In this document: positions 1 through 8,315 of the stretch, in pieces
Numbering within the stretch: the stretch's first letter is position 1
Layout: each line of letters begins with the position of its first letter
From: Candidatus Thalassarchaeaceae archaeon
Lineage (GTDB): Archaea; Thermoplasmatota; Poseidoniia; Poseidoniales; Thalassarchaeaceae
DNA length: 10,352 nt
Direction of reading: 5' to 3'
NCBI GenBank assembly: GCA_013329905.1
Contig: DUJH01000051.1
Span: 1 to 10,352 of the forward strand
Made by a program: the position numbers and the translations under genes
The notes under the pieces: model-generated
Told to the model about the DNA's origin: nothing
Seen by the model: only the letters and a program-made list of their open reading frames with translations
Database searches by the model: none

Positions 1-3000
1 AACAACTATCTCAATATCTACAAGGGGCCTGACCCAACTCAAATTACTGCTCAACAAACCATACCTGTACCGTTGACAAATGGGCTATACACCAACCTAC
101 TGCTAGGCCACTGGGGCGAAGATGTCCTTGGAGGAGGAATTCCTGGAGGGGTAGGGGATTGTGAGGATCTTGATATATGGTTACTCAGAACTCCTCCTTA
201 CAACACTGGTGTTGGATATTCTAATGGGCACTATGACAACATGACTGTTCTCGAGTATGATTGTACTCTCGGAACATATCCAAACCCGCTTGACGCTACC
301 GCAAGTGGTGTTCACAACTTCAAACTCGACGCTGAGCACAACTACCCTCTCTATGGCCTCGATATTTCCGATACTAATGGTGACGGAGAAGTAGATCTAA
401 TTGCTGCAGTGGATGGAATTACCGGAAACATATCCTATGCAACACTATCTGGTTCCTCATGGAACACTCAGAATTACGTAATGCTCGGTGATTACCTAGG
501 CGCCTCGATTACAATTGCAGACGTCAATCGTGATGGAAACATGGACTTCTTCGTTCCAACTGAAGTTACCTTAACACGTCTACAAGATTCAAGCGCTCAG
601 AACCAAACTTACCTTCTGGTCGATAACCTGAGGGAAATAAACACGGTAGAAATCATCCTTTCAAATCCAACCGGAACTGGATATCAATCTTCAATATCTT
701 TTGATGTGGGTCGCCGGCCAACGATGGCCGTTCCAGGTCAATTGGCTGGAGGAGAAGATAGCGCTTTCGAAATTGCTATTGGACAGAGAGACCGATCCTA
801 CAGGTTCGCTAACAGCGCCATGTGGCTCGACACCCAAGGATGGGCTGGCGCTGGAGATTTCCTCTCAGTTCTAAGCCTCGACAACGAGGATGTTGGTATT
901 ACTGAGGTGACTATTGCACCTGCTGCATATGACCCAGCAACTGGTGCGGCTAAAATTGGTGAAGGTACCAGATTCGTCAATTTGACTGTGAAGAATACTG
1001 GCCTAAATCCGATTTCTGGTTCGATTGATGTCGACCTCGAAGTCAAGGAAGTAATTGGTGGAACTGACACTCTTGTCTACTCAAATGACTTCGAAGGTAA
1101 TATCGATTCAACAAATTGCGCAGCCTGTTCGATTGATTTGATATCGTATACAGGAGAGTATGGTGACGGTTCTTCCTCGTGGCACGAGGAGTGGAATGCA
1201 TCTACAGACTCCAACGGTTCCGCAATTGACGATTGGTATGAGGCTGATACGAATCCAACTACTTACATGTGGGCCGGAATGGATCATCAAGGTGAGGACA
1301 ACCAATCTGGTTACTACAACAACATGGATGAGGCATTCATCATTGAGAACGTCGACTTGAGCGGCTCTGATGCAGCTTATCTCGATGTCGATCTCCTTTG
1401 TACAACCGCATTCTTCGAACTCTATCTTGCCGAGCAATATTCTGTCGTCGAACGCTGGCTCTACGAAGACTCGTGTGGAATCGAGGTTTGGAGCGACGGT
1501 AATGGTTGGAAGCAGGTTTACTTCACCGGCGGTTGGGACAATGAGCGCTTCTTCCGTCTCTACCAACTTGGTTATGACCCTGAATACAACACCTACAACA
1601 ATAATTTCTACGCCAACACAGCTACCCCATGGATGGAACTTCGTGGAGACGATGCAATTGACCTAACTCCCTACGCTGGAGAGGTCATCGATATCCGCTT
1701 CCGCTTCCGAAGCGGTCTGATGGGAAGCGTTGGACCTGATGGCTCATCACAGGACACAGGTCTTGACGGATTCGCTTTCGACAACATCTCAATTCGCAAG
1801 ACTGACGTAGAGTTCGGCACCGAAGAGATCGTGAGCCAGACTCTGAATTTCAATAACTTCGTAGCAGGTGCTGAGGAGGAAGTCTCTCTAACAGCTGACT
1901 TCATAGATAACCGAACTTACTACATCAAGACCACATTGACCGACCCATCGGGCTTCGATAATGCGGATGATACGAATGATGAGGTCAAGTTCCAGATTAC
2001 TGTAAAGAATCTCTTCGATCCAGGTGTCGCAGAGGAGCCATGGGTCAGTCTGGAAAACGGACTGAAGTATGCCTCTGGTGACCGCGACATCGAGATTCGT
2101 GTCCAGAACTACGGTAACACACTCACTGATTTCCAGCTCGAGACGACAATCAAGAACGCTCTTCCTGACCTTATCGCGATCGAGGATTTCTCTGGACTTG
2201 AACCAATGTGGGAGGATGATGAAAACGAAAATGGAAGTCGATTGGATGATACCAACGGCGACCACCCAATGCTACCTCAGAGCCGTGGTGTGTTCAATTC
2301 CTTCGCCTATTGGCTTGGAGACCCAGATACGGGATACGGAGACAACTGGAACGAGTTTGTCAGACTAGATCCTATTCCTGTCGCATCAGGAGGCACTGAT
2401 TTCACCTACCTCTCTTTCGATTACTTCGCTGAGGGGGACTTCCTCTCTGACAGCGATGGAAACATACTCGCTATTCGCGATGCGGCTGGCCTTGAAATCG
2501 AGTGGTCGAAGGGAGGAGAAGTCTTCCAAGGAACCGTTTGGGGAAGTTGGACCGACCTCAATGAGAATGGCATCCGTCCATTCCACGCATGTGAGGACTT
2601 CGACAATAACGGCCGCTACGATGAGGTCGAGTACATGGGCGATCATTCCGACCGCTACGAGTCGGTTGTTTGGTTCGATTCCGAGTCTCTGGTGAAATCG
2701 GTCATCATCGACCTGACTCACATCACTCTTCTGAACCAGACATCGAACAGTACATTCGACTGGGCTACTGAGTGCACAGATCTCTCGGGCTCCGAGGTAA
2801 CATTGACCTGGCGCTTCCAGTCGAATGACGACGGAGTCAATGGTAATGCTGGATTAGCTGGATTCGCAGTCGACAACATACGCATCGATGAATTCACTTT
2901 CGAAGAAGATGGATTCTACGTAAACGACATCAATGGCCTCGATGCTGCAGAGCGTGAGAAGGTGGAAGTGGCGAATCACAACTTCCGTTCAGGAATTTAC

Positions 3001-5805
3001 CGAATCGATGCAACTACCACTATCAACACCTCTATGGAGGGAACGACATGGTACAATAAGACCGAGACGACGACTGCCAATAATCACACGCAGATTATCT
3101 TCAGCATCGCAAGTGCTGACATCACTTTGATGCAACCGAATATCCTCGAGTGTGTCTCCGATATCACCTACAAGTGCGTCTACACTTTTGATTCGGTCTC
3201 AGAGCACTCCTTCTCAGTTCCATTGTTGAACGGAGTAATCGCGGGAGAGTACGAATTGATGATGAAGGTCGTCGACATGGATACCGGACAAATGGTGTAC
3301 GAACAATCTGCGGATAATGGACCTTTCAACCTCGATCCACATGCACGTGATTTCGCTAATTGGACAACGCCATACAGCGATTGGTACGATGGACATGAGT
3401 ACAATGTCAGCTTCTACGCCATCCTTACCGAGGATGGCGAGCAGTCAGGTAACGACCGCTACTTCGAGATTGAATTCAAGAACAATGTTGATGTTGCAAT
3501 TCTATCGAACCCGACTGACCAGAATCGCCTACAGCGCGTCAAGCAGGACCTCGAATCGATGGGTATGTCTTACACCCAATTGACAATCGATGACTGGGAG
3601 CGCTACGCTACCGAGAACTGGCTTGACCACTATGAGAAGATCCTCATGCCTTGGCAAACTGACTACAACGTGGTCTACGGAGAGTATTACGAGACACTCT
3701 CTGCGACCCGCGATTCTGACGGCCTATCGGTCACCGAAGTCCTCGAGGCTTACATGGTGAACGGTGGAACTTTACAGATTCACCTCGGGCCTTACCGCAA
3801 CGAGTACCAACCCAACCGACTGCCATACGGTATGGACATCGCAATGAGGAATCAATGGAATAACACGGTGACCAACGAGGATCTCTTCGTCGTCGATGCT
3901 TACCATCCATTACTTGAGAACGTCAACGTCGCCGCCTTTGCAGGTGTGCATGGCGGCTCTTACGTAGCGCTCGCCGGATTGGACACCGCACAGGTGCAGT
4001 TCGACCAGATTCCACAGGTGTGCGGTGGCCGAATCAGCGACCCAACGGGCACTTTCCACACGCTGATGCGCAGCGAGTCGTTCGATACTCAGTCTCTACT
4101 CTCAATCTGTAACCGTGGAGCTGGTGGAATGATTGTCACCACTCTCGATGTTGAGAACCCGAGCTTCTCACAGCCATTCGGCGGAACCTCGATGCCTCTG
4201 CTCTCCAACATGTTGAGTTATCACGTCACTCCATATCCAACGAACTTCGGTATCGCTGGTGATGGATTTGATTTGACTATCAACGAGGAGGCGCCTTCGC
4301 TTGACACTGTGACCGGTGCCTACGCAACGATGTACATCAAGTCGAATTCAGACCTCGACTTCTCCTTCTTGACCGCTGATGCATCTCTTGGACCGGGCAT
4401 CACGGCGGATTGGACTCTAGAATCCACTGACATGAATGAGACCGTCACTGGATGGCAGGGCGAGCTCATCGATTATGGTGAGATCAGTCACATCCGCCAG
4501 ACTAGCCCAAGCATCCCAACACTGGGAAGCTTCTGTGTCGGAGACAGCGGTTCCAACACAGGATGCAGAATCGGTGCCGAGTGGCTCCTGACTCTATATC
4601 TCCACGATGATGAGGGTCACACCCGAATCACGTACATCAATCTGGTTACCGACGACACTCTGGCTGATGAATTCAGACCTACTGCGGACTTACAGTTGGT
4701 CGAGAATGATATCACGGACGAATACTTGACTTTGGACGGAACCAAGACTGTCGGTGGAGTTGATTGGCCAATTTATCGTGTCAGGCTAACCGATAGCGGA
4801 GACATCAGTCTCTCATTCGACTCATCCTCTAGCAGCGATGCTGACGCACCTGAGGGAGAGCGGGGAATCGAGTTGTTCGAGTATCGAGTCTTCTTCGACT
4901 ACCCAGTCGATTCCTCAAGCCCAACACTTGAGGGCCATGAGTATCAGGTGCCTGATGCGGCTGGCGGAGATATGTGGAATTACGTCTTCCACAACATGAC
5001 TAGCGATGGCACTCTAGAGAATCAAATTCGCCTTGAGCTCATCGTATACGACAGAGCTGGTAAGCAATCCGAGAAGGCGAGGATGTACTTCATCATCGTC
5101 GGCGAGGACTTCGGTGATGACCCACCAATGGTTGAGATTACATCACCGCGCTCCACCGATTCGCAGAAGGAAGACCTCGTCACAATCAACGGCGTCGTCA
5201 ACTCCGGAGCCGAGAATGGTGTGGAAATCGAGGTCGCTCTCGTAGAGACTACGCTGGATTTGACTCCTTCACCGAAGGCGACTCAGAAGGCGCTTGGAAA
5301 GTACAATTCGACCGGAACCACAGCACTCGGTGATGGCGACTCATTCACTCTGACACTGAATATCGCGGATCTTTACTTGGAGACCACCGGCGCACAGGTC
5401 ACGGTTTACTGGAGAATTGTCGAGGGCGATGGTTCCCGATACACTATCGATAATTCGTTTACCATCGACTTGCTACCACGTCCGAGCGATCCATGCGCAC
5501 TGAATCCGAGCGCAGACGGTTGTGAGGAGGACAGCGGTAACACGCAGATGATTATGTACGCAGCGATTGGAGTCATCGCGATTCTTGGAATCGTCGGTGT
5601 GACTCTAGTTCTACGCGGTCGCGGAAAGGGCGAGGGTGCTGGAGACACTGTCGAGCAATTCGGCGGCGTCGAACAGATGGATCCAGTCGAAGCCTACGTT
5701 CAACAGATGGTTGGACAAGGCTACGACGAAGCGACTGCTCGACAGTATGCCGAGCAATACTACGCAGCCTATTACGCCCAGCAAGGCCAAGGCGGCGGCA
5801 ATTAG
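1..5805 (+). CDS. Giant multidomain cell-surface protein, membrane-anchored (5' partial)
   Basis: The frame is open from base 1 with no plausible start, so the true start lies upstream; the TTG at 73 is internal. The window holds 1934 residues (numbered from base 1). In order I see: two calcium-type loops of FG-GAP/VCBS style (DTNGDGEVD at 124-132, DVNRDGNMD from 174); a CARDB-like beta module (about 300-360); a jelly-roll/MAM-like module ending GFAFDNISI (about 361-605); CARDB-like segments (about 606-720); a second such module ending GFAVDNIRI (about 721-970) with an EF-like loop at 866-875; an alpha/beta amidotransferase-like domain (about 1161-1408); Ig-like modules (about 1410-1820); a membrane helix (1850-1871); Arg/Lys; and a short tail. 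It is acidic and rich in Asn, Thr and Ser. I infer a surface adhesion or glycan-binding protein, N-terminus outside. The exact function is unknown. Domain names are by eye; the membrane anchor is the firmest call. Confidence 0.88.
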   Translation, partial: NNYLNIYKGPDPTQITAQQTIPVPLTNGLYTNLLLGHWGEDVLGGGIPGGVGDCEDLDIWLLRTPPYNTGVGYSNGHYDNMTVLEYDCTLGTYPNPLDATASGVHNFKLDAEHNYPLYGLDISDTNGDGEVDLIAAVDGITGNISYATLSGSSWNTQNYVMLGDYLGASITIADVNRDGNMDFFVPTEVTLTRLQDSSAQNQTYLLVDNLREINTVEIILSNPTGTGYQSSISFDVGRRPTMAVPGQLAGGEDSAFEIAIGQRDRSYRFANSAMWLDTQGWAGAGDFLSVLSLDNEDVGITEVTIAPAAYDPATGAAKIGEGTRFVNLTVKNTGLNPISGSIDVDLEVKEVIGGTDTLVYSNDFEGNIDSTNCAACSIDLISYTGEYGDGSSSWHEEWNASTDSNGSAIDDWYEADTNPTTYMWAGMDHQGEDNQSGYYNNMDEAFIIENVDLSGSDAAYLDVDLLCTTAFFELYLAEQYSVVERWLYEDSCGIEVWSDGNGWKQVYFTGGWDNERFFRLYQLGYDPEYNTYNNNFYANTATPWMELRGDDAIDLTPYAGEVIDIRFRFRSGLMGSVGPDGSSQDTGLDGFAFDNISIRKTDVEFGTEEIVSQTLNFNNFVAGAEEEVSLTADFIDNRTYYIKTTLTDPSGFDNADDTNDEVKFQITVKNLFDPGVAEEPWVSLENGLKYASGDRDIEIRVQNYGNTLTDFQLETTIKNALPDLIAIEDFSGLEPMWEDDENENGSRLDDTNGDHPMLPQSRGVFNSFAYWLGDPDTGYGDNWNEFVRLDPIPVASGGTDFTYLSFDYFAEGDFLSDSDGNILAIRDAAGLEIEWSKGGEVFQGTVWGSWTDLNENGIRPFHACEDFDNNGRYDEVEYMGDHSDRYESVVWFDSESLVKSVIIDLTHITLLNQTSNSTFDWATECTDLSGSEVTLTWRFQSNDDGVNGNAGLAGFAVDNIRIDEFTFEEDGFYVNDINGLDAAEREKVEVANHNFRSGIYRIDATTTINTSMEGTTWYNKTETTTANNHTQIIFSIASADITLMQPNILECVSDITYKCVYTFDSVSEHSFSVPLLNGVIAGEYELMMKVVDMDTGQMVYEQSADNGPFNLDPHARDFANWTTPYSDWYDGHEYNVSFYAILTEDGEQSGNDRYFEIEFKNNVDVAILSNPTDQNRLQRVKQDLESMGMSYTQLTIDDWERYATENWLDHYEKILMPWQTDYNVVYGEYYETLSATRDSDGLSVTEVLEAYMVNGGTLQIHLGPYRNEYQPNRLPYGMDIAMRNQWNNTVTNEDLFVVDAYHPLLENVNVAAFAGVHGGSYVALAGLDTAQVQFDQIPQVCGGRISDPTGTFHTLMRSESFDTQSLLSICNRGAGGMIVTTLDVENPSFSQPFGGTSMPLLSNMLSYHVTPYPTNFGIAGDGFDLTINEEAPSLDTVTGAYATMYIKSNSDLDFSFLTADASLGPGITADWTLESTDMNETVTGWQGELIDYGEISHIRQTSPSIPTLGSFCVGDSGSNTGCRIGAEWLLTLYLHDDEGHTRITYINLVTDDTLADEFRPTADLQLVENDITDEYLTLDGTKTVGGVDWPIYRVRLTDSGDISLSFDSSSSSDADAPEGERGIELFEYRVFFDYPVDSSSPTLEGHEYQVPDAAGGDMWNYVFHNMTSDGTLENQIRLELIVYDRAGKQSEKARMYFIIVGEDFGDDPPMVEITSPRSTDSQKEDLVTINGVVNSGAENGVEIEVALVETTLDLTPSPKATQKALGKYNSTGTTALGDGDSFTLTLNIADLYLETTGAQVTVYWRIVEGDGSRYTIDNSFTIDLLPRPSDPCALNPSADGCEEDSGNTQMIMYAAIGVIAILGIVGVTLVLRGRGKGEGAGDTVEQFGGVEQMDPVEAYVQQMVGQGYDEATARQYAEQYYAAYYAQQGQGGGN

Positions 5806-5827
5806 CGATAGGTACATGCAAAATTGA

Positions 5828-5848
5828 GCAGCCCCTGAAGGGGGTTGC
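5828..5848 (+). terminator. Intergenic hairpin, possible terminator or processing site
   Basis: The stem has 8 pairs (GCAGCCCC against GGGGTTGC, one of them G-T) around a 5-base loop. It begins 22 bases after the stop of the surface-protein gene. No T-run follows; TAAGCC comes directly after. It therefore does not match the T-rich archaeal terminator and could instead stabilise the 3' end of the upstream mRNA. The structure is read from the sequence; the role is inferred. Confidence 0.35.
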
Positions 5849-5867
5849 TAAGCCGCACCTTGAAGAC

Positions 5868-5884
5868 CCGGCGGTGACCGCCGG
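5868..5884 (+). promoter_or_regulatory. Hairpin overlapping the ahcY ribosome binding site and start
   Basis: CCGGCGG (5868-5874) and CCGCCGG (5878-5884) form a perfect 7-bp GC stem with a TGA loop. The stem covers a GGTGA motif at 5873-5877. GGTGA matches the archaeal Shine-Dalgarno complement and lies 6 bases before GTG 5884 and 12 bases before ATG 5890. Folding would hide both the binding site and the GTG, so it could damp translation. A second GGTGA at 5883-5887 is too close to ATG 5890 to serve well. The regulatory role is inferred. Confidence 0.3.
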
Positions 5885-7155
5885 TGAGCATGGACGCTGG
5901 TGAGCGCTACACTGTGGCTGACCTTTCGCTCGCAGAGTCAGGAGGTCTGAAGGTCGCATGGGCGCGAAGCAGAATGCCCGCTCTCGCTGCATTGCGCGCC
6001 CAGGCGGAAAAAGAACAGCCACTCGCCGGCCAGCGAGTGGCCGGTTGCCTACACGTCACCAAGGAGACTGCGGTTCTGATCGAGGCCATCGAAGCAGCCG
6101 GTGCTGAGGTCTCTTGGTCTGGCTGTAATCCACTCTCGACCCAAGATGAGGTGGCTGCTTGGCTTGCCGCTGAGGGATACAGCGTCTACGCTTGGTATGG
6201 ACAGAATAACGAGGAGTTCTATGAGTCAATTGATCGCACTCTCGATTTCAAGCCGACCCTCACTCTCGATGATGGCGCCGATCTCATCTATCGAGTCCAC
6301 GCTGAATATCCTGAACTCGCTGAAGGAGTCATTGGGGGAACTGAGGAGACGACCACCGGCGTCCATCGGCTACGAGCCATGGGCGAGGCGGGAGAGCTTC
6401 GTTACCCAGTAATTGCAGTTAACGACGCTTCGACCAAGTGGGATTTCGACAATGTCCATGGAACCGGACAGTCGACTCTCGACGGAATTATCCGCGCGAC
6501 GAGCGTGCTACTAGCTGGCAAGACCTTCGTGGTCGCTGGCTACGGTCACTGCGGCAGGGGCTTGGCAAATCGTGCTCGCGGCATGGGTGCAAACGTTGTC
6601 GTCACCGAGGTTGAGCCACTTCCCGCTCTCAAGGCTGTGATGGACGGATTCCGAGTGATGCAAATGGATGATGCCGCAGCCATCGGTGACGTATTCTGCA
6701 CCGCGACTGGAATGAAGGACGTCCTTGTTGGTCGTCACTTCGATTCGATGAAGGAGGGGGCAATCATCTGTAATACGGGTCATTATGACTGTGAGATCAA
6801 CATTCCCGATCTCGAGCAGCGCGCCTCGCGAGTCTACACAATTCGTGAGAATAACGAGGCCTTCGAGCTCGCCGGTGGTCGCACCATCCACCTCCTTGCC
6901 CGCGGCCGCCTCGTCAATCTGGCAGCCGCCGAAGGTCACCCCAGCGAAGTCATGGATATGTCATTCGCGAACCAATTCCTAGCCCTCTGCCGTCTAGCAG
7001 CAGAAGGTGAGGGTTACGACAATATCGTCTACGACATTAGTGCCGAACAGGACAGCGAATTAGCAGCACTCAAACTCGCTGCAGAAGGAGTCAGCATCGA
7101 TAGTCTCACAGCTGAACAATTGAGTTATCTGAACGATTACTCAGCCGGTACATGA
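5884..7155 (+). CDS. ahcY: S-adenosylhomocysteine hydrolase (adenosylhomocysteinase)
   Basis: Cytosolic NAD-dependent enzyme that reversibly splits S-adenosylhomocysteine into adenosine and homocysteine, relieving product inhibition of methyltransferases. It has 423 residues, complete and of normal length for the archaeal/Thermotoga type, which ends at an LTAEQLSYLN-like helix and lacks the C-terminal KPDHYRY of other forms. Visible motifs: NPLSTQDE (82-89), DDG (129-131), GGTEETTTG (151-159), the catalytic Lys/Asp/Asn set in TKWDFDN (K185, D189, N190), HGTGQS (192-197), the Rossmann loop GYGHCGRG (219-226), and GRLVNLAAAEGHPS (341-354). Two positions differ from the forms I know: Y to H in HGTGQS, and W to H in the NAD loop (usually GYGWCGRG). 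GTG 5884 has the better-placed GGTGA; ATG 5890 is also possible and would drop only two residues. It lies 78 bases after the surface-protein gene on the same strand and converges with the next gene. Confidence 0.96.
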   Translation: MSMDAGERYTVADLSLAESGGLKVAWARSRMPALAALRAQAEKEQPLAGQRVAGCLHVTKETAVLIEAIEAAGAEVSWSGCNPLSTQDEVAAWLAAEGYSVYAWYGQNNEEFYESIDRTLDFKPTLTLDDGADLIYRVHAEYPELAEGVIGGTEETTTGVHRLRAMGEAGELRYPVIAVNDASTKWDFDNVHGTGQSTLDGIIRATSVLLAGKTFVVAGYGHCGRGLANRARGMGANVVVTEVEPLPALKAVMDGFRVMQMDDAAAIGDVFCTATGMKDVLVGRHFDSMKEGAIICNTGHYDCEINIPDLEQRASRVYTIRENNEAFELAGGRTIHLLARGRLVNLAAAEGHPSEVMDMSFANQFLALCRLAAEGEGYDNIVYDISAEQDSELAALKLAAEGVSIDSLTAEQLSYLNDYSAGT

Positions 7156-7186
7156 GATTATTCTGCAGTCCTAACTGTGTAGAATG

Positions 7187-7200
7187 GAGGATTAATCCTC
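7187..7200. repeat. 14-bp perfect palindrome between convergent genes
   Basis: GAGGATTAATCCTC reads the same on both strands. It sits 31 bases after the ahcY stop and spans the stop codon of the convergent minus-strand gene (complement of 7192-7194). It could be a weak bidirectional terminator stem or an operator-like site, but with no loop and no T-run it may also be chance. Confidence 0.3.
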
Positions 7201-8268
7201 GAGGCCATCTAACTCGATGGGCTCGCCACTCTCAGAATCATCTTCGTCATCTTCATCTGCATTATCCCACCAACCTACATCAACAGCAAAATTTGGCATG
7301 TTCGGTCGCCACTTTACCACAAGATTCTCATCTGCCTCAACAATCTTCAGATGTCGCTCTCGAAAAGCCTCAGGTCGCTTCCCGAGCAGGTTCTCATACA
7401 GTTTGCTGCCGCGAATGTCCTCAGGCACGCATAACTTTGCTGCAGTCGATTCCACGTCGAGCGCTCGGTCAAGGTCCAAGGCGTGTCTATTGAGTGTGTG
7501 GAGGAGCCCGGAACCCATCCGACTGACTAGCATGAAAAGTCCGAGGATGATGATGAAAACCAACAAGAATCCATATTTCGATGGACCGATTAACTGCATC
7601 GCGACAGTTCCGATTAGGAAGACGATAGGAGCGACGAAAGTGAATAGGAAAAATGTCTCAGAAAGCGGTTTTCGACCCTTCATGCGATCGATGATTTCCC
7701 AACGAGAATGTTCTGGATTTTGTGGACGAAAAACCTCGTCTTTCTCCATTTTCGCAGCCTTTTCGACCATTTTTCGAACCTGATCCATCTTTACTAATTG
7801 ACGGTTGTCAGGTGATTCCATCTCAGGACTGAAGAGAATTTCAAGCAATTCTCCAGCTTGTGTGTACATTCCTAATCGCACAAGAATCGCAATCTGCTCA
7901 ACCAAAGGTGTCACCTCGGTCGGTTCAACCGCTCTTCGCTCCTGCCACCAAGCCAACGCTTCTTCGAGCATCCCTAGGTGATCGACGAGGAGGATTCCCC
8001 CGAGGATCCAAGAATCTCGATCGTTGGGTTCGAGTTTGACGACTTGACGTAGTGCCCCGAGTGCGCTCGCGGCCTGCGCCAGCGTCGGCATCTCGCTTTT
8101 ACCACGCCTCGAAGGAGGGAGTGTCATGCGCGCGACCATCTTCCAAGCAGCTGCATGGTTGGGGTCTAGTCGAGTAATCTGGCGGGCGAGTTCGAGGGCT
8201 TCTTCGCGCTCGCCTGATTCCTCGTGCTCAAGCACGTCGATCCAAAGCATCTCCGCGCTTCGCGCCAT
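7192..8268 (-). CDS. TPR-repeat protein with two membrane helices and an acidic tail
   Basis: No named family recognised. The product has 358 residues from ATG 8268; a GTG at 8274 would add two. The N-terminal half is helical and TPR-like: EREEALELARQITRLDPNHAAAW-type helix pairs at about 18-45, 66-88, 99-118 and 120-147, with the typical L..P....AW spacing. Then come a charged segment (about 155-200), two membrane helices (about 206-227 and 232-249) joined by a very short turn, a conserved-looking globular part (about 250-335), and an Asp/Glu-rich end (338-358). The hairpin-like membrane pair puts both soluble halves on the same side, probably the cytoplasm, so it may be a membrane scaffold for protein assembly; that is inference. 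It starts 47 bases after the Gar1-like gene and probably shares its transcript. A GTGA motif 9 bases before ATG 8268 favours that start over the GTG. Confidence 0.87.
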   Translation of the reverse strand: MARSAEMLWIDVLEHEESGEREEALELARQITRLDPNHAAAWKMVARMTLPPSRRGKSEMPTLAQAASALGALRQVVKLEPNDRDSWILGGILLVDHLGMLEEALAWWQERRAVEPTEVTPLVEQIAILVRLGMYTQAGELLEILFSPEMESPDNRQLVKMDQVRKMVEKAAKMEKDEVFRPQNPEHSRWEIIDRMKGRKPLSETFFLFTFVAPIVFLIGTVAMQLIGPSKYGFLLVFIIILGLFMLVSRMGSGLLHTLNRHALDLDRALDVESTAAKLCVPEDIRGSKLYENLLGKRPEAFRERHLKIVEADENLVVKWRPNMPNFAVDVGWWDNADEDDEDDSESGEPIELDGLED

Positions 8269-8315
8269 AGGCACTGCTCACGAGAAGACGAGATGAATGC
8301 TGGGGTGGGGCTGAC

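Noticed and set aside
73..75. TTG at 73 as the start of the giant protein
   Set aside because: The same frame is open back to base 1 with coding-like sequence, there is no signal peptide after the TTG, and no ribosome binding site precedes it.
5573..6022. A 149-codon minus-strand open frame spanning the end of the surface-protein gene and the start of ahcY
   Set aside because: It is antisense to two well-supported genes and their intergenic hairpins, is Arg-rich, and shows no domain.
7217..7783. A 188-codon plus-strand open frame, rich in Ser and Arg
   Set aside because: It is antisense to the TPR membrane protein, whose repeats and membrane helices are convincing.
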